Assembly (NCBI GenBank): GCA_001515955.1 | Contig: LOES01000202.1 | Span: 1-40,667 of the forward strand | Source of the DNA: Clostridia bacterium BRH_c25 | GTDB lineage: Bacteria; Bacillota_A; Clostridia; Lutisporales; Lutisporaceae | Reading direction: 5' to 3' | Length of the DNA stretch: 40,667 nt | Program-made: the position numbers and the translations under genes | Shown here: piece by piece, positions 26,527 to 34,650 of the stretch | How the letters are laid out: every line of letters starts with the position of its first letter | Numbering within the stretch: the stretch's first letter is position 1 | Notes under the pieces: model-generated | Told to the model about the DNA's origin: nothing | The model's input: the letters and a program-made list of their open reading frames with translations, nothing else | Databases searched by the model: none

Positions 26527-26595
26527 TACTTATCAGCATAACTGATTTCTGTTCAATCAAAATGCTGATAATGTACTTCATTGATGTGGTGCCCT
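26523..26595. repeat. 73-nt structured repeat, copy B, behind the ABC-2 operon
   Basis: This is homologous to 14294-14366 (61 of 73 bases, no gaps), with the same 14-bp bulged stem (26526-26539 with 26562-26576) kept by compensatory changes. Here its tail GTGCCCT (26589-26595) can pair with AGGGCAC at 26620-26626, giving a second hairpin that copy A lacks. The element starts at the permease stop codon and occupies the gap before the ArsR-type gene. Confidence 0.8.
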
Positions 26596-26673
26596 AATGC
26601 TGGAAACGGATTCTTTTACAGGGCACATGAAAAATGCTATAATAAGATAAAAAATAAGACGGCAGGGATGGTT

Positions 26674-27651
26674 ATGATATTATCTGTCAAGCAAGATAAG
26701 CAGCTGACCTTGGAGTTTGCATATTCTCCTTTTTTTGAGATGCTTTGCAGCCTTCATGTTCTCGTCAAGCCGGAGCATCATCTGGAGCGTCTGGACTGGG
26801 CGGCAGCCATGAAAGCCGGGATGCCTCACGGGCTATATGAAGAATTGATGTATTTTGGGCAAAACAGTGATGAATGGTGCGGTGCCATGGATCTGTATGA
26901 GGTATCCGACAATATAGTTGACCTGAATGTAGTTGCTGTATTGGATGCTGTTGCGGCCATGGAACCGGGAGAGTTTTTCAAGGTATTGTCCAATGGTGAA
27001 GGGCCGGCTTCCGTTCCACCGGATGGAGAAAATTTCAGAAGGTGCTTTAATGCATGTCTGAAGGCTTACTACTTTCAATTCTTTGAAAGTGAGCTGAGAT
27101 ATATGGAGCCGCTGCTTATACGCATCCTGAAAAAGCAGGTGGCTGTTTGTGATGAAATCGGTGTAAGAGAGTACATAAGAAGCATCCACAACAGGATTGA
27201 AGTAACAGAGGATAAGCTGATATTTTACAAGTACAAGACCTTTTCCTTTGATTTTGAGAAAATAAAGAAAATCACCGTAAAAATCAGCAGCTTCATAAAT
27301 CCGCATTTGCTGGTGGGAATCAACGATCCCAGCCATATACAGCTGACCTTCAGGGCACATCTGCAGGAGGCTGTTCCCGAGGTGCCTCTGGATCTTTACA
27401 AGACAATGAGGGCTTTAGGCGATGAGACGCGGTTAAGGATATTGAAGGCCGTACATCAGAAGCAATCCTCCACTCAAAGCCTTGCGGCAGAACTGAAGCT
27501 TACTGAGGCATGTATTTCAAAGCACCTGAAGGTTCTTTTCGAAGCAGGCCTATTATACAAGCACCGGAAAGGCAACTATATATATTATCTGATGAAGACA
27601 ATGCAGCTGGACCGCATTCCTTTGGACATATATCAGTATCTGGACGGATAA
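26674..27651 (+). CDS. ArsR-type regulator with large N-terminal domain
   Basis: In this 325-residue transcription regulator the last 90 residues are an ArsR winged helix (LYKTMRALGDETRLRILKAVH, then SLAAELKLTEACISKHLKVLFEAGLL and RKGNYIYYLM). The larger N-terminal part (FAYSPFFEMLCSLHVLVKPEHH...) resembles the domain found in DUF5937-type ArsR proteins; its ligand is unknown. No metal-binding CxC motif of classic ArsR/SmtB is seen. The start is ATG 26674, behind CAGGGATGG; ATG 26668 is an alternative. It follows the ABC-2 exporter and may regulate it. A 42-nt palindrome follows the stop. Confidence 0.85.
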   Translation: MILSVKQDKQLTLEFAYSPFFEMLCSLHVLVKPEHHLERLDWAAAMKAGMPHGLYEELMYFGQNSDEWCGAMDLYEVSDNIVDLNVVAVLDAVAAMEPGEFFKVLSNGEGPASVPPDGENFRRCFNACLKAYYFQFFESELRYMEPLLIRILKKQVAVCDEIGVREYIRSIHNRIEVTEDKLIFYKYKTFSFDFEKIKKITVKISSFINPHLLVGINDPSHIQLTFRAHLQEAVPEVPLDLYKTMRALGDETRLRILKAVHQKQSSTQSLAAELKLTEACISKHLKVLFEAGLLYKHRKGNYIYYLMKTMQLDRIPLDIYQYLDG

Positions 27652-27665
27652 GTAGAAGAATAGGA

Positions 27666-27713
27666 TATATATGATAATAGCTGACACACAGATGTCAGCT
27701 ATTATCATATATA
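27666..27713 (+). repeat. Perfect 21-bp palindrome with 6-nt loop
   Basis: Arms 27666-27686 and 27693-27713 are perfect complements around CACAGA. No T run follows, and the next start codon is 33 nt away. The centre TGACACACAGATGTCA (27682-27697) differs by one base from 6344-6359. Both copies lie just after a regulator gene and before a metabolic or sensor gene. Confidence 0.7.
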
Positions 27714-27745
27714 ATTAGGTTAAAATACATTTTGGAGGTAATAGA

Positions 27746-28672
27746 ATGATATATACGGTTACAGGGCCTATAAGAAAGGAAGAACTGGGGGTAACCCTTT
27801 CCCATGAGCATATTGCATGGGATTCACAGGCTGACGAAAGCTTGTATTTTGACAGAATATATAATGAGGGAAAAATAAATCACCTTTACGGCAAGCTGCT
27901 GCCGGTATTCCAAAAGCTATACCAGGAGGGCTGCAGGGCAGTCGTAGAGGCATCCACTCCAGATGGGGAGCAGAATCTGAAGCTTATGCAAAGGCTGTCA
28001 AAAGCATCAGGAGTCAGAATAATACCTAATACCGGATTGGTTTTTTCCAAAAATGTTTATCGGATACACCGAGAGAACTATGAAAAGGAGCTGGCTGCCC
28101 GATGGATAGAAGATTTTCAAAGTGGGCTTGATACAATTGACAGTGTGGTTATAAAGCCTTCACATATAAAGATATTTGTAAGCCGGGGAAGGCTGCCGGA
28201 GGTTGAAAGAAAGATCCTTGGGGCTGCGATAACAGCAAGCAAGACTGTAGGTATACCGGTACATTGCCATATTGTTGAGGCTCTTACTGCCAATGAAGTA
28301 TTTGATTTTTTGGAAAGCATAAAATGCGACTTTTCCAGATTCTTGTGGGCTCATGCAAGCGAGGAGGCAGATGAAGAGACAATAACAAGAGCTGTAGATA
28401 TCGGCATGTGGCTGGGCTTTGATGCTATCAGAACTGATAATCATGCCAAATACTGCGATTTAATAAAGAAAGCGGTGAAAAAAGGGTACTATAACAGAAT
28501 TTTACTGTCACAGGACTACGATTTCCATGAAGAAATTATAAATAAGGGTAATGCCCATCCCTGTGCAAGCATATTTACCGACTTTATTCCTTATTGTGAG
28601 GAAAAGGGACTTTCCCGTGACAGCGTTCTTAACATGATGACCGGCAACCCGGCTGAATTTTATAATATATGA
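27746..28672 (+). CDS. Phosphotriesterase-family metal hydrolase
   Basis: This is a 308-residue amidohydrolase-superfamily protein of the PTE/PHP type. Binuclear metal ligands can be followed: H20 and H22 in TLSHEHI, a probable bridging Lys in SHIKIFVS (about residue 143), His in VHCHIVEA, His in LWAHASEEAD and Asp in LSQDYDF. Family members hydrolyse phosphotriesters, lactones or phosphorylated sugar lactones; the native substrate here cannot be inferred. ATG 27746 has TTTTGGAGGTAATAG upstream. The ferredoxin-like gene follows 68 bp later in the same direction. Confidence 0.88.
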   Translation: MIYTVTGPIRKEELGVTLSHEHIAWDSQADESLYFDRIYNEGKINHLYGKLLPVFQKLYQEGCRAVVEASTPDGEQNLKLMQRLSKASGVRIIPNTGLVFSKNVYRIHRENYEKELAARWIEDFQSGLDTIDSVVIKPSHIKIFVSRGRLPEVERKILGAAITASKTVGIPVHCHIVEALTANEVFDFLESIKCDFSRFLWAHASEEADEETITRAVDIGMWLGFDAIRTDNHAKYCDLIKKAVKKGYYNRILLSQDYDFHEEIINKGNAHPCASIFTDFIPYCEEKGLSRDSVLNMMTGNPAEFYNI

Positions 28673-28740
28673 AATAGATATAAGGGTTATCCATATAATA
28701 TGATATAATCTGGTTAACAAAGTATATTGGTGGTGGGAAC

Positions 28741-30000
28741 ATGTCTCATGCAGCAGGGAAATCCGCATATAAGAGCTTGGAGGAAAGACTGAACAGATTT
28801 CCTCAGGGAGCACCGCCCTCGGAAACTCTGTATAAAATCCTGAGCATTCTGTTTAGCGAGAAAGAGGCAGAGCTTGCAGCCCAACTGCCTATAAAGCCCT
28901 TTACTGCCAAAACTGCCGCAGGCATATGGAAAATCAATGAGACACAGGCACAATTGATTCTCGATGAGCTTTCAGGAAGAGCGATACTTCTGGATACTGA
29001 GCATGAGGGAGTGCGGAGATATGTGCTTCCGCCGCCTATGGCAGGCTTTATAGAATTCTCAATGATGAGGACACGGCAGGATATTGACCAGAAGCTTCTT
29101 GGGGAGCTCTATTATCAGTATCTGAATGTGGAGGAGGATTTCATAAAGGAGCTGTTCTTCGGGACTGATACAAAGCTGGGAAGGGTTTTTGTCCAGGAAG
29201 AGGTGCTTTCCAGGGATAATGAGATCGAGATACTGGATTTTGAAAGAGCCAGCCATATAATTAGAAGTGCTTCCCATATAGGCATAAGTACCTGCTACTG
29301 CCGTCACAAGATGCAGCATGCAGGGCAGGCCTGCAATGCTCCGATGGATATATGCATGACCTTTAACGGCACAGCCGATTCGCTGATAAGACATAACCAT
29401 GCAAGGAGAGTGGATGCGGCAGAGTGCATCGAGCTCTTGCATCAAGCCTATGAAAGCAATCTGGTTCAGTGCGGCGAGAATGTGCGGAATGGAGTGACCT
29501 TCATTTGCAACTGCTGTGGCTGCTGCTGCGAGGCGATGGTGGCGGCACGAAAGTTCGGTATGCTTCATCCTGTCCAAACCACAGGCTTTATGCCGGATAT
29601 AAAAGCTGAGGACTGTATTGGCTGTGAAAGGTGTATCAAGGCTTGCCCTATCGGGGCAATTGAAGCGGATACTGCAAATGGCAAAGTAATGATAAATGAG
29701 GAGGTATGCCTCGGCTGTGGTGTATGCGCAAGATCCTGCATCAGGAAAGCAATAACTTTGGAAAGGCGCAGCGAGAAAATAATTACCCCGGTCAATTCGG
29801 TACATAGAATAGTTCTGATGGCCATAGAAAAAGGAACTCTGCAAAACCTGATTTTTGACAACCGCGCCTTTGGAAGTCATAGAGCTATGGCCGCCGTACT
29901 TTCGGCTATATTGAAGCTGCCTCCTGTAAAGCAGGTTATGGCAAGCAGTCAAATGAAGTCTGTTTATCTTGACAAGTTAATCAGCAGACTAAGCAAATAG
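28741..30000 (+). CDS. Two-cluster ferredoxin-domain protein with winged-helix N-terminus
   Basis: This 419-residue cytoplasmic protein begins with an HTH-like segment (about 45-95). A cysteine-rich middle follows (STCYCRHKM at about 182, ACNAPMDIC, and ICNCCGCCC at about 258). Two 4Fe-4S motifs come next, CIGCERCIKACP (from residue 292) and CLGCGVCARSC. The C-terminus is helical. Proteins of this layout occur in anaerobic Firmicutes, but I know of no assigned reaction; an electron-transfer or sensing role is likely. GGTGGTGGGAAC precedes the ATG. The candidate selenoprotein gene begins 42 bp downstream and may be co-transcribed. Confidence 0.8.
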   Translation: MSHAAGKSAYKSLEERLNRFPQGAPPSETLYKILSILFSEKEAELAAQLPIKPFTAKTAAGIWKINETQAQLILDELSGRAILLDTEHEGVRRYVLPPPMAGFIEFSMMRTRQDIDQKLLGELYYQYLNVEEDFIKELFFGTDTKLGRVFVQEEVLSRDNEIEILDFERASHIIRSASHIGISTCYCRHKMQHAGQACNAPMDICMTFNGTADSLIRHNHARRVDAAECIELLHQAYESNLVQCGENVRNGVTFICNCCGCCCEAMVAARKFGMLHPVQTTGFMPDIKAEDCIGCERCIKACPIGAIEADTANGKVMINEEVCLGCGVCARSCIRKAITLERRSEKIITPVNSVHRIVLMAIEKGTLQNLIFDNRAFGSHRAMAAVLSAILKLPPVKQVMASSQMKSVYLDKLISRLSK

Positions 30001-30042
30001 GATATCTGATGTTCTATATTATATGAGATAGGAGGAATTCAA

Positions 30043-30306
30043 ATGAAAAAGATTATTGTATTTGGGAGCAGGCATTGACCGGATTGTGAACCGATGAAAG
30101 AGTTTCTTTCAAATAATGGCATTAACTATGAGTATATTGAAATAACAGATAGTATAAGGAATCTCAAAATATATCTCAAGCTGAGAGATACAAGGCCTGA
30201 ATTCGATGAAATAAAAAGGATTGGCAGAGTAGGCATACCCTTTATAATTATAAACAACGGGGAAAAGCTTATATTTGAAAAGCCTGAATTGGATGAGCTG
30301 AGATAG
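30043..30306 (+). CDS. Glutaredoxin-like protein with in-frame UGA (probable selenocysteine)
   Basis: The frame starts at ATG 30043 behind ATAGGAGGAATTC and reads MKKIIVFGSRH-U-PDCEPMKEFL, with TGA at 30076-30078 in the first position of the glutaredoxin C-x-x-C motif. After it the frame stays open for 75 codons, with a normal Grx fold pattern (beta-alpha-beta, then VGIP with the cis-Pro, then a C-terminal helix). A 6-bp hairpin (30095-30100 with 30106-30111) with loop AGUUU begins about 17 nt after UGA, and the loop has G in its second position, as in bacterial SECIS elements. I infer Sec insertion at residue 12 (87 residues in all). The alternative is a nonsense mutation or read error; a start at ATG 30094 would lose the active site. 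Confidence 0.8.
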
Positions 30307-30352
30307 CGAATAAAGAAGTATGTATAGCATTTTGCTATACATACTTTATTCG
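30307..30352. terminator. Stem-loop between selenoprotein and ggt genes
   Basis: AAGTATGTATAGCA (30316-30329) pairs with 30333-30346, extended by CGAATA/TATTCG (30307-30312 with 30347-30352) with a 3-nt bulge. The loop is TTT. It starts right after the TAG of the selenoprotein frame and lies 12 bp from the convergent ggt stop, so it probably ends both transcripts, although no U tract is present. Confidence 0.65.
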
Positions 30353-30363
30353 AAGCTTCCAAA

Positions 30364-31974
30364 TTACCAGGCTGCAATTGTGCCATCCGCCCTCGGCTCA
30401 GTGCCTCCGGCCATTGTGCCCATTTCATCCCGCCATATGATTTGCCCTCTTCCGAAGCTTCCGGATTCGGTATTGGTTCTCATATTATGTCCTTTATTTG
30501 CCAGGGCTTGCATTGCACTGGAAGAAAAAGCCTGTTCCACTGCTATATCTTTTTCCTTGATCCACTGCCACCTGGGTGCATCCAGACAGTCCTGGGGGTT
30601 CATGTGGAAATCAACAGTGTTCATTATCACCTGGACATGACCTTGAGGCTGCATGAAACCGCCCATTACCCCGAAAGGCCCTATTGCTTCGCTTCCCTTG
30701 GCAAGGAACCCGGGGATTATGGTATGGTAAGGTTTTTTTCCCGGGGCTATACAATTTTCGTGGGCAGGGTCTGTGGAGAAATTACAGCCCCTGTTGTGAA
30801 GGCTTATTCCCGTTTCGGGTATCACAATACCTGAACCGAAGCCCATATAATTGCTTTGGATATAGGAGACCATGTTGCCTTCACCATCTGCGGCAGCCAG
30901 GTATACAGTACCGCTTCCCGCAGGCTGACCCGGCATAGGCATCAGCGCCTCATCCCTGATAAGCTTTCTTCTTGAAGAGGCATAATCATCGGAAAGCAGT
31001 TCGTCAATTGATACTTTCATGTGTCTGCGGTCTGCAATATAGCTGTGGCCGTCGGCATATGCAAGCTTCATTGCCTCCAGCTGACGGTGATAAGTCTCAA
31101 CAGAGTCTCTTTCTGAAAAGTCAAAGCCCTTGAGGATATTCAAAGCGATTAATGCTACAATTCCATGTCCGTTTGGAGGTATTTCCCACACATCATAGCC
31201 ACGATAATTGATATTCACCGGATCTACCCATTCCGGTTCGAAATTTTCCAAATCCTTCCCGGATAGATATCCTCCGGTATTCTTAGCAAAATCTATTATA
31301 TTTTCTGCCAGCTTTCCCCTGTAAAAGGCTTCGGCATTTGTTCCGCCAATAGCCTGCAAGGTTCTGCCATGTGCAGGAGAAGTCCACAGCTCACCTGCCC
31401 TGGGTGCCCTGCCCATGGGGGCGAAGGTTTCGAACCAGTGCCGGAATATTTCATCCTTCAGAGCTACCTTGTAGGTCTGGTATGCTATTTCCCAGTTTTT
31501 TGCTACGGTAGGTGCGATGGGATGTCCTTCAACAGCATAGGTCACAGCCGGAGACAAAGTCTCTGCAAGGGAGAGTCTGCCAAAACGCTTGGACAGTGCA
31601 TTCCATGCAGAGGGGGCACCCGGGACGGTGACAGGGACCCAGCCATGCTTGGGTATCCCGCGGCTTTCTGCCTTTTCGATAATATCTGTAGGAATAGAGG
31701 CTGGTGCAGGCCCACTGGCATTCAGACCATAGAGCTTTCCCTTCGACCATACCAGAGCAAAGGCATCTCCGCCGATTCCGTTTGAAGTAGGTTCCACTAC
31801 TGTCAGACAGGCAGCCGCAGCGACGGCAGCATCAATAGCATTGCCCCCCTTCTTGAGGATATCCAGGCCTGCTTGTGCTGCCAAGGGATGTGAAGTAGCA
31901 ACCATGCCCTTCCTTCCGTATACCAGATTCCTCCTGGATGAATAGTTGTACTTGTATGGATCAAATTTCATCAC
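30364..31974 (-). CDS. Gamma-glutamyltransferase family Ntn-hydrolase
   Basis: This 536-residue protein is of the GGT family, which cleaves gamma-glutamyl bonds (glutathione and related amides) after self-processing. The N-terminal MVATSHPLAAQAGLDILKKGGNAIDAAVA and TSNGIGGDAFALVW are typical, and the self-cleaving, catalytic Thr is in GSGTVYLAAADGEGNMVS (about residue 356), starting the small subunit. FMQPQGHVQV is also seen. There is no signal peptide, so it is probably cytoplasmic, like YwrD/GgtA-type homologs. GGGAGGGAACAAAA favours GTG 31974; ATG 31971 is an alternative. It is 24 bp downstream of the GH3 gene in the same direction. Confidence 0.93.
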   Translation of the reverse strand: MMKFDPYKYNYSSRRNLVYGRKGMVATSHPLAAQAGLDILKKGGNAIDAAVAAAACLTVVEPTSNGIGGDAFALVWSKGKLYGLNASGPAPASIPTDIIEKAESRGIPKHGWVPVTVPGAPSAWNALSKRFGRLSLAETLSPAVTYAVEGHPIAPTVAKNWEIAYQTYKVALKDEIFRHWFETFAPMGRAPRAGELWTSPAHGRTLQAIGGTNAEAFYRGKLAENIIDFAKNTGGYLSGKDLENFEPEWVDPVNINYRGYDVWEIPPNGHGIVALIALNILKGFDFSERDSVETYHRQLEAMKLAYADGHSYIADRRHMKVSIDELLSDDYASSRRKLIRDEALMPMPGQPAGSGTVYLAAADGEGNMVSYIQSNYMGFGSGIVIPETGISLHNRGCNFSTDPAHENCIAPGKKPYHTIIPGFLAKGSEAIGPFGVMGGFMQPQGHVQVIMNTVDFHMNPQDCLDAPRWQWIKEKDIAVEQAFSSSAMQALANKGHNMRTNTESGSFGRGQIIWRDEMGTMAGGTEPRADGTIAAW

Positions 31975-31998
31975 TTTTGTTCCCTCCCGTATAAACTG

Positions 31999-34185
31999 TT
32001 ATATCACTTCAAAGGTTGCCTTTAATAGGTCTTCATCTCTTGAGGAACTGCCTGCCATTACTTCAAACTCGCCAGGTTCAACAATTGTTCCGGCATTCCT
32101 ATCGACAAGTGAGAGGGAGGATACAGGAATTGTTATTTCAACAACTTTTCTCTCCCCCGGTTTTAGTGTCACGGAGCTAAAGCCTTTTAATTCCTTTGAA
32201 GGAGTAGTGATTGAGCTATAAATATCGTTGACATACAACTGTACTATTTCAGTGCCTTCATATCTCCCGGAGTTATGAACCTCAACCGATACCGTAAGCT
32301 CATCCCTCGCAGAAAGTCCGGATGAAGACAGCTTAAGATCTGAATATTCATAATAATTATAAGACAGCCCGAAGCCAAAAGCAAATAATGGTTCGGAGGT
32401 CATCTCAACATAGCTGTCTCCATGCCAGCCCGGCAGCTGATTGTAATATACCGGCAGCTGGCCTGTGTGTCTTGGAAAGGATATGGTCAGCTTTCCGCAG
32501 GGGTTGTAATCCCCGAAGAGTATCGAGGCCACAGCATTGCCCCCTTCCATCCCTGGATTCCAGGCTTCAAGAATTGCGTCGGCGTTTTCCTTAATCCAGG
32601 GAATAGTAAGAGGTTTGCCGTTTATCAACACTACAACCAAGGGTTTTCCTGTCTCCTTGAGTGCTTCAAGAAGCAGCTGCTGGCCTCCGGTCAAATCAAG
32701 CTCCGCCCTGTCGCGGGTTTCTCCGTTGAGGGTAATATCATCACCGACAACGGCGACAATAATATCTGATTCTGTGGCAAGCTCTATTGCCTTCTTCATA
32801 TTGCAGCTGTCTTCACTGTGCATATTGCAGCCTTTCTCATAGAGCACTTCCATAGTAGTTCCCGCACGTTTTTTTAAGCCTTCAAGCACTGTGACTATAG
32901 GGCTTGTGTCGTATTGGGGGTGGTAGCTCAGCATGGGGACTTCAGCTCTGGACAAGTCTCTGGCCCCGAAGGACCAGTCTCCAAGCTGGGACTGCACATC
33001 ATCACAGTTAGGACCTATTAAAGCGATCTTCTTGATGTCCTGTGAAAAAGGAAGTGCATTGTTTTTGTTTTTCAGGAGCACGATTGAATCCAAAGCGGTC
33101 TGACGGGCGATTTCTTTATGCTTGTCACAGCCTATGATTTCCCGGGCTTTTGTTGTATCCGGGAAACGCTTGTCATCAAACAGGCCCAGTCTGAATTTAA
33201 GCTCAAGTATTCTGCGGCAGGCTTCATCTATATACTCTTCTTTTATGACTCCCTTTTTAACCAGCTCTACTGCTGAAGCATAAAATTCCGGTGTGGACAT
33301 AATCATGTCGTTGCCTGCAAGCACGGCAATTTCACAAGCCTTTTCAATGTCGGGTGCAACTTTTTGCGTTTCATGGAGCCGGCCTACATTATTCCAGTCT
33401 GTGACTACAAGACCGGAAAAGCCCCATTCTTCCTTCAGTACTTTCTTGAGCAGCCACTCATTGGCGGAGCAGGGTATGCCGTCGACAGCATTGTAGCCTG
33501 CCATGAAAGTCGCACAGCCAGCTTCTGCGGCTGCTTTGAAAGGGGGCAGGAATATGGAGCGGAGCTTTCGCAATGAGACCTCAGCTTCTGCTGAATCCCT
33601 TCCTCCCAGAGTCTCTCCGTAGGCGGCATAATGCTTTGCACAGGCAAGTATGCTGTACGGGTTCTTAAGATTGCTGCCCTGGTAGCCATGTATCATCGCG
33701 GAAGCAAGTACACCCGTAAGATACGGATCTTCCCCAAAGGTCTCGTCAATACGGCCCCACCTTGCGTCTCTTCCAAGGCACAGCACCGGTGAAAAAGTCC
33801 AGTGGAGTCCGGTAAGGATGACCTCTTTTGCTGTTATACGGGCGACCTCCTCCAACAGCTCAGGATTCCAACTGGAAGCCATTGCAAGCTGGGAAGGGAA
33901 TACGGTGGCCCCGCTGTGAAAAGCATGGCCGTGTATGGCATCTATGCCAAATATTATAGGGATTCCCAGCCTGGTTTGGGCAGCCAGCTTCTGCAGGTGT
34001 ACCGGATCGTCTCCCGTAACATGAAGAAAAGAGCCGATGTGTCTTTCGGAAATCCACATTTCGGGATCGGTTCTTCCGTCCACCTGGCACATCTGTCCTA
34101 TCTTTTCTTCAAGGGTCATTCTGGACAGCAGATCCTTTGTCCTCTGTCCGGACGTATAAGAAGGATTTTTATATGTTTCCAGCAT
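31999..34185 (-). CDS. GH3 glycoside hydrolase (beta-glucosidase/xylosidase type)
   Basis: This 728-residue enzyme has an N-terminal TIM-barrel GH3 domain, a GH3_C sandwich and a fibronectin-III-like C-terminal domain (about 640-720). The nucleophile Asp is residue 263 in GLVVTDWNNVGRL. KHYAAYGETLGGRD matches the conserved KH motif. The likely acid/base Glu is residue 489 in NGETRDRAELDL. There is no signal peptide, so it acts on imported oligosaccharides. The start is ATG 34185 with AAGGACGG 8 nt upstream; the frame extends to 34296, but that part (rich in I, F and K) is not GH3-like. It is divergent from mglBAC. Substrate specificity cannot be fixed. Confidence 0.93.
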   Translation of the reverse strand: MLETYKNPSYTSGQRTKDLLSRMTLEEKIGQMCQVDGRTDPEMWISERHIGSFLHVTGDDPVHLQKLAAQTRLGIPIIFGIDAIHGHAFHSGATVFPSQLAMASSWNPELLEEVARITAKEVILTGLHWTFSPVLCLGRDARWGRIDETFGEDPYLTGVLASAMIHGYQGSNLKNPYSILACAKHYAAYGETLGGRDSAEAEVSLRKLRSIFLPPFKAAAEAGCATFMAGYNAVDGIPCSANEWLLKKVLKEEWGFSGLVVTDWNNVGRLHETQKVAPDIEKACEIAVLAGNDMIMSTPEFYASAVELVKKGVIKEEYIDEACRRILELKFRLGLFDDKRFPDTTKAREIIGCDKHKEIARQTALDSIVLLKNKNNALPFSQDIKKIALIGPNCDDVQSQLGDWSFGARDLSRAEVPMLSYHPQYDTSPIVTVLEGLKKRAGTTMEVLYEKGCNMHSEDSCNMKKAIELATESDIIVAVVGDDITLNGETRDRAELDLTGGQQLLLEALKETGKPLVVVLINGKPLTIPWIKENADAILEAWNPGMEGGNAVASILFGDYNPCGKLTISFPRHTGQLPVYYNQLPGWHGDSYVEMTSEPLFAFGFGLSYNYYEYSDLKLSSSGLSARDELTVSVEVHNSGRYEGTEIVQLYVNDIYSSITTPSKELKGFSSVTLKPGERKVVEITIPVSSLSLVDRNAGTIVEPGEFEVMAGSSSRDEDLLKATFEVI

Positions 34186-34650
34186 AAACACCGTCCTTAT
34201 TATTATATATATATATTTTAATTCAAAAGGAAAAAAACGGATAGAAATATTTTTAGAAATAAAAGATTGGGACATTAATATGTTGCTATCAGACAAGGAT
34301 TATTCGAAGTGAAATATGCATTCTTAAATTATTACCCGGATATCACAAAAAAGTACAGAATTTTACTAAAACTTTACTAATTATTTGACTTGAATTCCTC
34401 ATATTCTTGTGAAATATACCATTATATGGAGATAATGTTTGGCGATAGTATTAACGAAATACTTGCCCTGTCATTGCCATATTATCTATTATGCACTGAA
34501 AAATAGCCATTTGTCAACTATTAATCATATAAAATATTACCTGTAATTAAATTGTAAAAATATATTGACAATTAACTAAAATTTTAGTAGATTTTAACTA
34601 GAAAGGTGACTCGTGTTTGAGTAACCGAAAATAAAAAGGGGGAAGTATCA
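34186..34650. promoter_or_regulatory. 465-bp divergent control region between GH3 and mglB
   Basis: This is an AT-rich region with no gene. The right end holds the mgl promoter and palindrome at 34565-34593. Near 34200-34225 the minus strand has TTGAAT followed by AT repeats and TAATAA, a weak GH3 promoter candidate. Between 34335 and 34385 the motif TTTTACTAAAA / TTTACTAA appears twice, sharing ACTAAA with the mgl palindrome, so the same regulator might bind several sites. Confidence 0.5.
34565..34593 (+). promoter_or_regulatory. mgl promoter with 14-bp palindrome in the spacer
   Basis: TTGACA (34565-34570), a 17-bp spacer and TAGATT (34588-34593) form a promoter. The spacer contains the perfect palindrome ACTAAAATTTTAGT (34575-34588), which touches the -10 box. 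That is a typical repressor position. Confidence 0.65.

Noticed and set aside
30094..30306. A shorter 70-codon protein starting at ATG 30094
   Set aside because: It lacks a ribosome site and omits the first beta strand and active site of the glutaredoxin fold, whereas the frame from 30043 with UGA read as Sec restores a complete protein.
34186..34296. N-terminal extension of the GH3 enzyme to 34296
   Set aside because: The extra 37 residues are AT-driven (I, F, K rich), do not resemble GH3 or a signal peptide, and a good ribosome site precedes ATG 34185.
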